A stretch of 64,000 nucleotides of DNA from assembly GCA_019279435.1 (NCBI GenBank), contig JAAALK010000080.1, positions 32,642,778-32,706,777 of the forward strand, written 5' to 3'. Each line of letters starts with the position of its first letter. Position 1 is the stretch's first letter. Below are positions 44,202 through 56,929 of the stretch, in pieces. This stretch comes from Zizania palustris (Eukaryota > Streptophyta > Magnoliopsida > Poales > Poaceae). The notes beneath the pieces are model-generated. The model was given only the letters and a program-made list of their open reading frames with translations. It made no database searches and was not told the origin of the DNA. Made by a program: the position numbers and the translations under genes.

Positions 44202-44777
44202 CCCTAACCAGTATCAAGGTTCAAAGACAATAAAATAGCACTTGATGTTCATGAAGGTCAACTGCAGGCAATTCAAACTCACAATGTTCACAGGCAACAA
44301 TCCTTTCTTTGTGGGCACTGGTCCCTTTTATGAAGATCTATCCCAGATCTCACGTTGTATGATTTCCTTGCAAAGATCACAGTTTACCAGCATGTAAATG
44401 ATAAGGGTGAGCATACATTGCCCAACAAATACAATTGCTCTACAAATCTTAGAACATGTAAATTCAAATCATGTTCCTATATAGAATGATAACACAGCAT
44501 TAGTCCCTGGTTTCAGTTGGTGTGCAAAAATATCATACATTTTGTCAGTAAAATTGTGTTCCAATTTGTAAGTACAACAAAAGGCTAAAAGCTAACATGA
44601 AGCATAGATACCAGAATCATGGTATATCGGGTTCACAGTATATGATTTGCTACTCAAAAGATGAGATTTGCTGGGGGTAAACTCTTGGATTTGCAAAACG
44701 AAAATGTGGTTCACAATCTGGAGATGAGACTCGGATATTGAAATTCCTTAGCTTAATGGCCAACAAACTAATACAGG
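44202..44777. other. No gene recognised
   Basis: Low-complexity intergenic or intronic sequence. A minus-strand frame at 44650-44760 (ending FANPRVYPQQISSFE and a stop) is the only coding-like stretch, and I cannot identify it. Confidence 0.4.
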
Positions 44778-44930
44778 CACTACCGGAATACGATTGTTTG
44801 CCGAGTACAACAATCTTTGCCGAGTGCATTCCATCGGGCACTCGGCCTGCCATTGCCGGCCTCCCCCGCACCCGCTGCCGGGCCACCGGCCGCGCCACCG
44901 CCGCCGGCCACCTCCTGTGCAACACACATA
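44778..44930 (+). mobile_element. CACTA-3: 5' end fragment of a TTTGCCGAGTG-type CACTA element
   Basis: It starts CACTACCGGAATACG and contains TTTGCCGAGT near 44797 and again at 44817, plus GGGCACTCGGC at 44839. This is the hallmark subterminal repeat of a widespread grass CACTA group. The sequence becomes GC-rich and then stops resembling the element near 44930. No right end is present. Confidence 0.65.
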
Positions 44931-45493
44931 ACTATAAAAAAGAAGGACATTGGAAAACAAAAGTAATGGGCCAGACAGGAGCGTTGGAGAGCATATGCAA
45001 TGGAAGCTTCGGTAAGCAGGAACACAAAGAACAACTTTATACAGATCAGTTCTGAACACACTCCCAAAACTGTTGATATACCTTCAATTGTAGTTCTGAA
45101 ACAAACATCTCAACAAGTTCTTGAGAAAGATTCTATGTGATAACCCACAAATAAATATACAAGATGAATGTTTGTCTTTCAATTTTTCAGAGCATAATAT
45201 AATATACAACTATACTTCCAAAGCTGTTTTCAAAGCATGGGATCTGTTGAGCCTTCTTGGGTCTCTCAATTCAAAAAGAAAACTATAATATTTTTTAACA
45301 GTCGAGAAGTTCATGGCTCAATTTATCTAGTAAAATTGTGCGAATCAAATTCACGGAATGTAATTGTTACATCTTAACTTTGCAAGATACAAGATAGAGC
45401 AGGTGAAATTCCAGATGCAAAAGATCAAATCAAACAAAAATGAGTGCATAGACACATAATTTAACTATCTGTCACTAACAGATACATCACAAG
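44931..45493. other. No gene recognised
   Basis: AT-rich sequence with only short frames and no clear motifs. It could be intron or intergenic DNA. Confidence 0.45.
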
Positions 45494-45511
45494 CACTACA
45501 AGAAACCAGAG
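45494..45511 (+). mobile_element. Possible CACTA terminal repeat cut by copia-C
   Basis: CACTACAAGAAACCAGAG matches the common CACTACAAGAAA type of CACTA end and stops exactly where the copia-C LTR begins. Only 18 bases are available, so this is tentative. Confidence 0.35.
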
Positions 45512-46439
45512 TGTGGGATCAGAATGGCAACTAGAGGAGGGTGAATAGACGTTTCAATAAATTCTTGCGAATATGATGGCATTTTTAAATCACCCAACGT
45601 ATCTCTAAATGAACAAGCGGAAGCAGATGTAGTAAAGACTCCAATAAAAACAGATGCTATCACCCTCCTATCTGATATTATGTCAAATGATAGATTGAGA
45701 GAATCAACTCAGAACTTCCTTCAAATTGGATCAATTAGAGAAACATCTGGGATATCTCAGTATTTCCATATGGATTGACTTCATGTGACTTATCTATCAA
45801 CACAAGAGGAACAAAAATTTATACCCAAAACCAAAAAAGATTGTGCAGTCCATGTTCTAGTGTAACTGTTTTTGAACCAAACAACAAACCTTCTGCAAAA
45901 TACTTTTTCAGATAAGAATTACAGTACTGAAAATCAGAGAACCATGCAAATCAGCTACTCCTTCTGAAATAATATTTGCCAAACTTGATGACTCAACCAA
46001 AGAAAAGCATCATGAATTCAGACAAACTGAAACTACAGAATCTGTGAGACAAATACATCAGTGGCTGCCCATATGTTCTTCAAGAACAAAGATAAATCTT
46101 GTCTACTGTATCGATCCAACAAAGTACTTTGTTCTTAGCCTTTGTTGGATAATCATAAACAATGATGAGACTTTATAAAATAAACAACAACTGAAAACAA
46201 CAAAGATCATATGAATCTTCCTAGCGGCGCTGATAGTATGCAGGAAACAGAATAGAAAACTGGACAAAGAACAGTAGCATCCAGCAAAGTAAAACACCCC
46301 ATGACACAACCAAGATGATGAACAGTAAGGATGTTGGCTGAATTTAATTGCAAGGTAGATTATTTACTGGATTAAGAAAGTTACAGCTTCAAAACTGAAC
46401 CTCCCAAAGTGAAAAGAAAATTCTGGTTTCATTAAAGTG

Positions 46440-46985
46440 GGCCAAAAACTATATGTAGTTGTGTTCAGAACGTTTTGCAAACTTCAAACATGGAACCCTT
46501 ATAACTTGGACAACAAGAGTTATGTAGAACTCAGGTCCAAAAATAGAACCAAAACAGATTAAAAATCGCCTCAAAGATTGAATCCAGACTGAAAACAGAA
46601 CACAACTTGGCAGAAATCAGAAGTTTTCAGAAATTTTTAGGCACTTTGTTGGACAGAAAAATATATGCAGCAATGGTCAAAAACTTTTGCAAATTTCAAA
46701 CATGGAACCCTTGAAACTTGGACAACAAACGTTATGTAGAACTCAGGTCCAAAAACTGTACCAAAATAGATCAAAAGTCGCCTCAAAGATTGAATCCAGA
46801 CTGAAAACAGAACACTCAGCAGAAATCAGAAGTTTCCTAAACTTTTTAGGCACATTGTTGGATAGACAAATATATGCATAAGTGGTCAAAAACTGTTGCA
46901 AACTTCAAAAATAGAATCCTGGAAACTTATACAACAAAAGTTATGAAGAACTCATACCCAAAAACTACATCAAAACAGTTCAAAA
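46440..46985. repeat. Tandem repeat inside copia-C LTR
   Basis: A unit of about 215 bp beginning near TTTTGCAAACTTCAAACATGG occurs at about 46473, 46686 and, more diverged, 46895. Two copies are seen in the other LTR at about 53090 and 53305. Confidence 0.8.
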
Positions 46986-47194
46986 CTTAGCTCCAAAAGT
47001 GAATCTCCAAATGATGAACAGTACCTGCGCCGGAAATCTTGACGGCGCTGAGACGCAGAAAATTCTCCAGATTATGAACAGTGCAAGCTTTGAACAGAAG
47101 AACAAAAATTGTTGAACACTCAATATAATTTTTGTGGTTGGTAGTCCCCAAAATAACAACCAAAAAGTCACCTAAACCCTAAGCCTTTGAATCC

Positions 47195-47204
47195 TTTATA
47201 TAAG
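47195..47204 (-). promoter_or_regulatory. TATA-like box in copia-C LTR
   Basis: Minus-strand CTTATATAAA, about 1.7 kb before the LTR end. It would drive transcription towards gag. This is inferred from sequence only. Confidence 0.45.
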
Positions 47205-49101
47205 CAAGCCCATTAAAGAAATCACCAAAATGCCATTAGGGTAAAAGTTCTAGGTATTTACCTAATTGTCATAATGAATTTTCAGAATTACAAATTTTGA
47301 AAAATCCATTAATGAAAACTCCTAATTTATTACATCATTGACCCTATTCTTTTAATATTTTTTTAGAATTAAGAATTATGAAAAATACTAAAAGATTACA
47401 CTTAATCTAGACGACAAAATAGAAAAAATAAACTCCTAATTACTGGAATTAAAAACATTTTCTGATGCGACGGTTTTCAGCAAAAACCGACAGAACCTCC
47501 TCGATCGCCGACATGTGACGCTAATCTGCGAACTCGACTGCCAGTAAGTCTCCTCCGCTCTCGATCCCCTCGAGCCACCTGATCACTTGCACTACACTAG
47601 CCTCCCTTTCGTTGACTTGACCGTCGCGCTGTCTCGACCATCCGTCTGTCCATGTCTTGCTCTATCTCCTCGTGCACTCCATAGATCATATCCAACTTCA
47701 CCCTGCATCCTTGATCCTCTGGCATCGAGCTCCCCGCTTGACCCTTGATCACCCGTCGTTGACAATTGGTTAACATCTCCACCCTGCACACACGAGACAA
47801 GCCAAAACACGAAACACGATGCATACCAATCCCCTCGTCATCCACTCCCCATAACCACACATCGATCTTATCGATGCAATCAAACCATTACTCACTCATC
47901 ACTCCAGCTCATCACTCCAGATCGAGCAACCTTGTCAATCACTCATCATACAGACAAAAATCACAGTGCGACCTCACTTGCTTTCACAATCTCTCCCTCG
48001 ATGAGTGCATTGACAACCCCAAACAGAAACATGATGAAAGTTTCAATTTAAGCGCACAAGTGACCAGAAAAACATAGAAAAGAGCAGAAACAGTCACTTA
48101 GTAAAAGATCTCCACTTTGGGAAAAACTCATGAAAAGCATTCTCCATATCTTTGGCGAAAGCATCAATGCATCATGAAAGCCATTATTCCTCTCTTTGGC
48201 AATGCAAGCATCAAGATGATAAAAAGATGCAAAGAGGGGTGTAAGGGTAGAGTATAGATGCAAGCTTCTAAAACATGAGCAATTCCAATTACAGTACAAA
48301 CAATAATTTGCCTTGAATATTGTCTAAAAGTACTGAATGAAACACTTAGATGAATACTATCTAAACAAAAGGCATGAGCAAGCATTTTTAGATTTTAGCA
48401 AATAAAAGCATCACCACTCAGACCAGCATACTAGACATGGCAAGGCATGAAATGCATAAGCTAATCAAATACTAACCAGATAAGCATATCCCTCTATAAG
48501 GAGCTTCAGCTAACTTGATATGCAATTGATTCAAGCTTTTGATTTTTTATTTTCATTGTAGTGCCAGGGGTTATTTGCATGTCAACCTTATGCTAACCGA
48601 CCAAATTAAGCCTAGGTTGAAACGATCAGAAGCTTAAAGCAATGGTCATGGTATACACTTCAATGTCTCAGTTCATACCAAAGTGACATGGTAAGCAGTC
48701 TAGAACAAAGTAGTGCGACAAAGCAAACCCACCTGGATATTTTCAATTTCAACATAAAACAACATGAATATCAATCATTTTCATTCATTTTTCATTTTTT
48801 TAATTTCAACACAATATTTTTTGAAATGATCAAGTTACGTATTAGCATCCAAGTAAGAAGGACCTAGCTACCAGGTATGTAAAAGATAGCAAAAGTACTC
48901 AACTTATTCATGCTAGTTTCTAGACTAAGCAGTGATCATTTTCAAATTTTCACAAATAAAAGCCATGCTCATGAAAAATATCAGATGTAAACAAGCCAAG
49001 TGAAATCAACATTATTAAAGACAATACTTCAAAGGCATAACAAAGCATGTACTTGTAAAAGCAATTAATCATATAACAGAAGCTTATGTAGTGCTACACA
49101 A

Positions 49102-49110
49102 CTCCCCCTC
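49102..49110 (-). other. Polypurine tract of copia-C
   Basis: Minus-strand GAGGGGGAG, identical to that of copia-A, two bases before the LTR and overlapping the end of the gag frame. Confidence 0.8.
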
Positions 49111-51550
49111 AAAACATGCTAGAAGATATTGAATGCTCAGTGTTGGGGTGAGTGAAAAACTGTTTAAGAATCCAACATTGTAAAACTGGAGAACCAGGTA
49201 AAGCAGTAGACTGATTATGCACGGGGTATGAACCATGATAAAAAGTACGTGGTCTACCTACAAAGCGCGAGCCTGGAAAATGATGATGTCTCCTAAACTG
49301 TCGAGAATCAAAGCCTCTTACACACGATCTAGCACCATATGAAGCATGGTGTAAACCATGATGGGCATAATCTCTCATGAGACCATAGGGAGCCTCAAAA
49401 TCAGAATAAGAGTGAAAAGCAGACGCATGCATACCTAAAGATGGGTAATGCATGTCCTGAAAACTCATCACAAAAGAACGTCGTTCATCCTTGATACGAT
49501 GAAAGAAAAACCCAACCAAATGACCCACCTGATGACAATAGGAGTAGTGATACACTCTATTGGGTGTGTGAACATAGGTCTCAAGCGCAAATCTCACAGT
49601 CTTTTTAGGTTTTTGCTGAGGAGTTTTCTTTGGTGAATGACGGGCTTTCTTAATAGGTTGAGTAGGATTCTCGGCTTTTTGTGTGGTATCTAATTGGGCT
49701 CTTTTTTCTCAAGGGTAGTGGGTGGAGTGAACATAGTTTCGCTCGGCATGTCAGCACACAATTTTGTTTTAGCCAAAAGGAAATCCATCCTACCATTCCT
49801 TTCAGTGCATTTTTCAACTACGGAGAGAAGATAATCATTTTCACATTTTAATTTTTCATCTTGCTCTCTAGCAAAGCTGAGTTGGTCCTTAAAGGTGATG
49901 CAGGTGGGACACGCTGGCTGCACATCTTTAGAACACTCAGCACTCTCCAATCTAGCCTTAAGTTCATCAACATGCCTATCTCTCGAATTAATGCTTTCAA
50001 CAAGTAAATGACAATTCATGCATTCGTTGATGACAGCAGGACTAGACTCCACCTCCAAAAGTTGTTTTTCAGTAATTTCAAGTTTTTCAACAGTTTGAGC
50101 ATGTGTAAAACGCAGCTAAGCAAGTTCATTCATAACAATAAGACATGACTCACATTCAGCATCATCAGACTTAGATTTTAAGATTGCAAGTTCAGTGGAT
50201 AAAGATTCAAGTCTGAGTTTTAGTTCTTTTTGTTCTTTAACATGAAGTTTAAGTAATCTATCCTGAAAATAGACAGCATCATGTAATTCATCATTCTGAA
50301 CAAGAAGCTGGTCATGGGATAGATATACCTCAGATGTGTCGAGCTCATCGCTGCTGTGGATGTTGTCGGCCATGAAGCAAAGGCCGGTGAAGTCCATTTT
50401 CTTCTTCTCCTTCTTTTGTTCATTCTTGGATGGTTCTTCTTCATCAGAGTTTGGATCCTCACTTGATATACTATCGATGTCGTTGAGGGAGGCTACAAAT
50501 GCTCTAGCTACTCTCTTAGCCACTTTGTCGCGCTTCCCCTTAAAGAAGGGTTTCTTGTTCCACTTCTGGTACTTGTGCTCATTTTTATTTTTCATTTTTA
50601 GTTTAGGGCAATTAGCTTTTATGTGAGACGGATCTTCACATTCAAAACATCCCCGAGATCCTCCCTTCCTTTGATCTCATCTATCATTATAGAAGCGTGT
50701 GAACTTCTTGACAATGAGAGCTAGCTCCTCATCATCTAGAGTGTCCACCTGATCTTTTGTGACAGAGACCAGGGAGGACAAGTCAAAACCACCAAAATAA
50801 GCACAAACTCCAGAAACACCAGAAAGACTCCCTCCAGATGGGTACCACTGTCGGGACCGGAAACTAAAGCAATAGAAGGCAACAAAGACTTTCCAAATCC
50901 TGGACGAGACACCTTGGCAATCTCAGTGGACTTAAGCTTACTAAAGAGTTCGTCGCAAGTCAAAGTGTCAAATCTCGCCGACTATTCAATTCTAGAGATC
51001 TTCAACTCCCATATGCTATGATCAAGAGCATAGAGAAGTTTGATCGCCCTATCATGAACTGAATAAGCTAAAGTCCTAGTGAAGCGCAAATTGCTCACAA
51101 TCCCATCAAATCGAGTAAACATGGCATCTACAGATTCGCCGGGGCCTTGCACAAACATTTGATATTCTTGATTAGATGTGCTTTGCCTCCTAGCCTTAAT
51201 CTGGGTAGTGCCCTCATGAAAGGTTTTCAAAGTACACCAAATCTCACGTGCAGTTCGAAGGTGCTAGACCCTGTCAAACTCATTGTGACTCAGACTGATG
51301 AACAATATGTTTCTTACTTTGCTATTACAATCGTATTGTTCCTTCTCAGTCTGTGAGGTGCAAGTTTCAGGAATCACATATTGGGAATCGACAATGTCCC
51401 ATATAGCACTTCCTTGGCTTAGTAGATAAGCCTCCATGCGCACCTTTCAATAAGCATAGTCTCGACCATCAACATGGGAATCTTAGAATTCTTGTCCATG
51501 TTTCCATAAGGATTACAAAGCGGTTAAGGTCAACTTGTGATCTAACCGGC
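49109..51550 (-). pseudogene. Copia-C gag, broken
   Basis: Colinear with copia-B gag. Minus-strand pieces in order are the capsid part (51230-50740), zinc knuckle CFECEDPSHIKANC near 50645, and a Lys-rich plus acidic coiled-coil-like region (50595-50116 and 50058-49690). The C-terminal part (49597-49109) has a second knuckle reading YSYCHQVGHLVGFF; compared with copia-B its first and last Cys are lost. Several stops and frameshifts separate the pieces. The C-terminus FFTHPNTEHS corresponds to copia-B just upstream of the protease and then runs into the polypurine tract. Confidence 0.88.
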
Positions 51551-51562
51551 TCCGATACCAAT
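51551..51562 (-). other. Primer-binding site of copia-C
   Basis: Minus-strand TGGTATCGGAGC, close to the initiator tRNA-Met complement, two bases from the LTR end. Confidence 0.85.
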
Positions 51563-51564
51563 TG

Positions 51565-53451
51565 TGGGATCAAAATGGCGACTAGAGGGGGTGAATAGGT
51601 GCCTCGACAAATTCTTGCGAATATGATGGTCTTTTCAAATCACTCAACGCACCTCCAAGTGAACAAGCAGAAGCAGATGTAGTAAAGACTCTGATAAAAA
51701 TAGATGCTATCACTCTCATATCTGATATTATGTCAAATGATAGATTGAGAGAACCAACTCAGAACTTCCTTCAAATTGGAACGGTTAGAGAAGCATCTAG
51801 GATATCTCAGTATTTCTAGATGGATTGACTTCATGTGAATGATCTATCAACACAAGAGGAACTGAAATTTATACCCAAAACCAAACAAGACTGTGCAGTC
51901 CATGTTCTAGTGTAACTGTTTTTGAACCAAACAACAAACCTTCTGCAAAATACTTTTTTAGATAAGAATTGCAGTACTGAAAATCAGAGAACCATGCAAA
52001 TCAGCTACTCCTTCTGAAATAATATTTGCCAAACTTGATAACTCAACCAAAGAAAAGCATCAAGAATTCAGACCAACTAAACTACAGAATCAGTGAGACA
52101 AATACATTAGTGGTTGCGCATATGTTCTTGAAGAACAGAGATAAATCTTGTCCACTATATTGATCCAACAAAGTACTTTGTTCTTAGCCTTTGTTGGATA
52201 ATCATGCATAGTGATGAGTCTTTGTAAAATAAACAGCAACTAAAAACAGCAAAGATCAGATAAATCTTCCTGGTGGCGTTGATAGTATTCAGGAAACAGA
52301 ACAAAAAACTGGACAAAAAACAGTAGCATCTGGCAAAGTAAAACACCCCTTGACATAGCCAAGATGATGAACAATAAGGATGTTGGCTAAATTTAATTGC
52401 AAGGTAGATTACTTAGGGTGTGTTTGGTTCTGCTGTGAGCTGTGAAAAAGCTGCTGTGAGTTGCTTGCTGTGAAAAAGCTGCTGTGAGCTGCCTGCTGTG
52501 AAAAAACTAAAAGTCGTTTGGTTGAAGCTGCTGTGAAAAAACTGTTGTGAGCTGACTGTTTTTTATAACTTACTTAATTTTCATGATTATAATATTCTAT
52601 ACCTATATATAAATAGGAAACACTCAACATTGATGCAACTAAATAACTAAAAAATATATTAGATAAATAAAAAAGTGCATAGTTCATCTTATAAAGTAAT
52701 CGACAACCACATATTATCTCATGAAATTGTGCAATGCAATACAAACCATAATAATGTTAAATCAATTAAGACACCTTGAATTCATACTTTTTAATCTGAA
52801 CTAAAAATCAGAAAAGCATAAAAGCAAAAGCAGAAAAGCAGGGTCCAGGCTGCTTCCAAATTTGTACTAGAAAAAAGCTGCTTTTTCACAGCAGAAGCAG
52901 TTTTGGTAAACCCGTTTGGTTCAGCTTCTGCTTTTTCACAGCAGAAGCAGATTTAAAAAGCAGAACCAAACGCACCCTTACTGGATAAAGAAAGTTGTAG
53001 CTTCAAAACTGAACACCTCCCAAAGTGAAAAGAAAATTCTAGTTTCATTAAAGTGGGCCAAAAACCATATGTAGCTGTGTTCAGAATCTTTTGCAAACTT
53101 CAAACATGGAACCCTTGTAACTTGGAAAACAAGAGTTATGTAGAAATCATGTCTAAAAACAGAACCAAAATAGACCAAAAATCACCTCAAAGATTGAAAC
53201 CAAACTTAAAAGAGAACACAAAACTTGGCAGAAATCAGAAGTTTTTCAGAACTTTTTAGGCACTTTGTTGAACAGAAAAATATATGCAGCAGTGGTCAAA
53301 AACGTTTGAAAATTTCAAACATGGAACCCTTGAAACTTGGTCAACAAAAGTTATGTAGAACTCAGGTCTAAAAACAGTACCAAAACAGATCAAAAGTCGC
53401 CTCAAAGATTGAATCCATACTAAAAACAGAAAACACAGCAGACTCCGTGAA
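51565..53451 (-). repeat. Copia-C 5' LTR, truncated
   Basis: Contains the 3' half of the LTR and is interrupted by a Tourist-like MITE at 52416-52977. At about 53451 it is joined to the ORF0 fragment of gypsy-2, so the upstream half is missing here. Confidence 0.85.
52416..52977. mobile_element. Tourist-like (PIF/Harbinger) MITE, 562 bp
   Basis: Ends GGGTGTGTTTGGTTC and GAACCAAACGCACCC, flanked by TTA (52413-52415, 52978-52980). The other LTR of copia-C has the empty site TTTACTGG at about 46363, confirming insertion after LTR duplication. GCTGCTGTGAG and CAGCAGAAGCAG repeats lie inside. No gene is present. Confidence 0.85.
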
Positions 53452-53554
53452 ACATCGGCTCGTGCTCAAATCCGAGGAAATCGACGAGCATGCGAAGCTC
53501 GCGGATGAATCCGGCCTCGTCGCGAAGAGTCTCACTCATGGTATGGACCGACAT
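53452..53554 (-). pseudogene. ORF0 fragment beyond gypsy-2 LTR
   Basis: Minus strand from ATG 53554. The first 34 or so codons match gypsy-1 ORF0 (shared TLRDEAGFIRELRMLV). The frame is cut at the junction with copia-C. This is independent support that ORF0 belongs to this gypsy family. Confidence 0.85.
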
Positions 53555-53675
53555 CTACAAAAGAGAGAAATTTTTTTGTGAAACTCCAGAAGATGAGAGG
53601 GTAAGTAATTTTGTAAGAAAATATGGTTAATATAAGTCCTAGGGTCAGGTCTGTTTGGCTTCCTACAGTCAAGTC

Positions 53676-53688
53676 GGCTTTGATGCCA
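53676..53688 (-). other. Primer-binding site copy beyond gypsy-2 LTR, mutated
   Basis: Minus-strand TGGCATCAAAGCC corresponds to TGGTATCAGAGCC of gypsy-1 with two changes, three bases after the LTR end. Confidence 0.8.
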
Positions 53689-53691
53689 TCT

Positions 53692-56600
53692 TGTCACACC
53701 CATATTTAATAAATTCGGACCTTTATTGAAATTCCATAGAAAATCAATAAATCAAGACGTTCATCACACGACCACGTTCAATACGACAATCATTCACGGT
53801 TCGTAGACCGTATTAGTACAAAAGTGAATAAAGGTGAAGAGAAACTAATAAAATAAAGGTCCTAGATGAACGCCTTCTTCTAGTCTCGCCTTGACTGGGT
53901 CGCTACTCTAGACCTTCATCCTCCACGTAGTAGATGGGCTCTGGTGGTGTAAGTCAACGGGGGTGAGTACAAACGTACTCAGCAAGCCACCGGATGCAAA
54001 TATAATGCAGAGTAATAACAAGGGAGATAGTGTCTAATTTTGCGGAAAAGCGTAATTGTAAAGCATTTAAATGAGATCAAGTTATTATTATAGAAATGTA
54101 GACATGAGTATGCATCATCATCTTCTAACTCGAGAGGTACAATCATCCCACCCTCGCTCAACAGTCCTTACATGCCATGAATACTCAACCATTCAAACAA
54201 TTGTAAACTAACTGCGAGAAGTCACACAACCCGCCCTTGACCATGGGCTCGACTTTTCGAAAAGATTAAAAACTCTGATCAGAGGTGTACCACTGTACCC
54301 ACAAGGCACGCACTCATCACTTACACCAAAGTGTAACGAGATGACCCATACCACAGGAACTCGTGCCAAAACCTTCCATATGGTCTGCCTCGACCAGACA
54401 GCACCCTCTTCTGGGTTTCATATGGTGCCCCGACGCGTCGAGCCAACACCATACCCCCCTTGAGCCACGTCGGTGCAAGTCACCCGCAGGTTGCCCCTTG
54501 CCCCCTCCACGATGGTGCATCGAGTCGGTTTGTTCCATACTTCCAGTTAGGACTTACCCATTAGACTTGTGGTTAGTACGGAAGTGCTTTGCAACAGATC
54601 CCGCAGACCAGTCCTTATAGTGCCCCGGGTGCGACCAACTAATGCCCTAGCTTGCACCCGGAACCCACCATACTTATAACATAGCCAACTCCAACAGAGT
54701 CCAGAGATGAGAATAACGGGTAAATACATATAGTAGAATCTAGCTATCTATGACTCATTCTTTTTACCCTATAGCAGTTGTGTCGGTACATTGGACACTA
54801 GCTAATATAATATTTGTACAGTGACAAGGAGTGTAGGTTCAATACGCATGGCTTGGGTTTGCACACAAGGACGGGGATCTAATAAATATAGTGTAAGGCT
54901 TGAGATTAGACTAATGCAATATTATCCTATGAGTTATAGCGATAATTTATTAAAACATGGGTTCAATGATGATCAAAATGGGGGTTGTGACTTGCCTTGC
55001 TCAGCAAATGGTGAAGGTGGAACCTCGGGGTAAAACTCCAGCTCCTCGACGAACTCGTAGTCTTCTCGATACGAAAAAAAGTAAACATAACATTCAATAA
55101 ACAAATAAAATATCACAAAACATAAGCATACAAGTTTTATGAGTTTAAATATGTGGAATTAAGCTCTTTTATTCTGAAGATATGTTGAAAGTCATTTAAA
55201 GATTAAATTTTAAGGTCTTTCTTAATTTATTTTATGTATTAACAATTTATCCCTAAGGAGTTTTCATTTGTTTAATTAATAAGAATATTTTGGGCAACAG
55301 AGACATACTGTTTTTATGGCATTAATGTGTAGATAATAAAATGCTGAATTTAACAAAATTTGAATGGTGAAATTTGGAGTTAAAATGAGCAAGTTATGAA
55401 TTTTCAAAGTTTAAACAATTTTTTGGAATTTTATTTAAACTGAGAAACAGTCTCTGGTCCACGGTGAGCCAGGCCCATGGTGAACCAGCAACTGTGCATG
55501 TGGACCGGTTGATCCAGAGCTGTTGGATCTGGATCTAGCGGTCAGGCTCGAGGCGGGATCGATTAAGTGGGATCGGACGGCTAAGATGGCCCCGGACCCC
55601 TTCGGCATAGATCAAGGGCTGGGATTAAATCCCTTTGGGATTTAATCAGGGCTCTCCGATCGAGATCGTGCGGCTATGATCTAAACCGGCATGGCACGTG
55701 TTGGAGAGGGTAAATTACCCATCTTCTCCGGTGATGGTGGGCTCGGGCACGATGGCGACGGCGTCGGCGAGTGGGCTAAGCCCTGGTTCTCGGCAGAAAT
55801 GGAAAGAGGAGAGGAAGGGGGTCACGATCGTACCTATGACGGCGGTGATGGGCAACTAACGACGTCCAGCGGTGAGGGGTAGACGGAGGGGACCTTCGGG
55901 TCGACGATGTCGACGGCGGTCCGGTGGCGCTCACGACCAACAGAGGGGAGGCCAATGACGGGTGGGTGATGGCGGTCCCAGAGGTGGCGATGGTGTGGAT
56001 GGTGGGGACCTATGACACCGGCGAGGGGCTACCGGAGCCAAAGCAGGGGAGGCGGTGCAAAGAGCACGGGTGACACTTGGGAATGCAGGGTCTAAGGCGA
56101 AAGCGCGAGGCCGAAAGTGCGGTGAGGTCAAGGGTTCTTATAGGGGGCTCATCGGCGACGATATGGCAGGAAACCCAAAGGAAAACTGAAGCTTTTCCTT
56201 CCAATTCCGGCGAGCTTGCCATACACGCGGGAGATTTCCATTTACGATGAAAACGTGTGGCTTTGGGTGGAATGAGATCACCGGCAATCGGGGAAGGGGA
56301 TCCCGGGCTCAATTTTGGGTCTGGTGGCGGCCGACGGCGGATTTGGGAAGGGATCCCTCCGGTGATGGAAAGGGGATCCCTTTCCATTGGGGAAGACGAT
56401 CCCGACAGGTAGCCCCCACCTGTCGGTGAGCGAGTACGAAAGGGTGAGGCGCCGACACGCGGGCCAGGGTGGGCAGCGACTGCGGGGCTGCGAGTGCGGC
56501 TAATGGGTGGGTCCGGTCGGGCGCGGGCGGGAGAGAGAGACGGAAGGCAGCACCGACAAGGGGGTCCCACCAGTCAGTGGCTAGGCTACGGGCTGGGCTG

Positions 56601-56910
56601 GGCCGAGAGAGATTGGGGGTTTGCGGCCCAATACTATTTAAAATGTATTTCCGATTTAAAATAATTCCAGAAAATCAATCATTTGATTAGAGGTTGAATC
56701 ACAGTTGATAAAAATTTGTAAAAATTCCTAAAATTATAACTTGGCCTCTAGATTCTATCATAAATTTTTCAAGTTGAAATTTTGAATATTTATCCCTGTT
56801 TGGCTTTAGTAGGACTCTTTTAGGGTTTTCTTTAATTAAATAATTCCATTAATTCCCTGAAAAATACATTTCCTTTATTTTATTTATTTTTCAAATCTTG
56901 GGATGTTACA
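53692..56910 (-). repeat. Gypsy-2 LTR (3.2 kb)
   Basis: On the plus strand it runs from TGTCACACCC to GGGATGTTACA. The outer parts match the gypsy-1 LTR, including the stretch 53740-55100. The GC-rich centre (55500-56600) is more diverged, and its frames are compositional. A weak TATA-like CTATAAGA is near 56137-56144 on the minus strand. Confidence 0.88.
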
Positions 56911-56929
56911 ATCCCATCCCCCTTATAGA

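Larger units (their letters stand above)
45512..49100 (-). repeat. Copia-C 3' LTR (complete, 3589 bp)
   Basis: On the plus strand it starts TGTGGGATC and ends CTACACA, giving TGTG/CACA ends. The part 45512-46880 matches 51565-53451 except for the MITE there. The part 47930-49100 matches 1-1107. A minus-strand TATA-like box lies at 47195-47204. No gene is present. Confidence 0.88.
45512..53451 (-). mobile_element. Copia-C: gag-only SIRE-like copia with 3.6-kb LTRs
   Basis: In minus orientation: truncated 5' LTR (53451 to 51565), primer-binding site, a broken gag gene, polypurine tract, and a complete 3' LTR (49100 to 45512). Protease, integrase, RT and RNase H are wholly absent. Gag's last codons lead straight into the polypurine tract, so this is a deletion derivative or non-autonomous form. 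It belongs to the same lineage as copia-A and copia-B. Confidence 0.9.
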
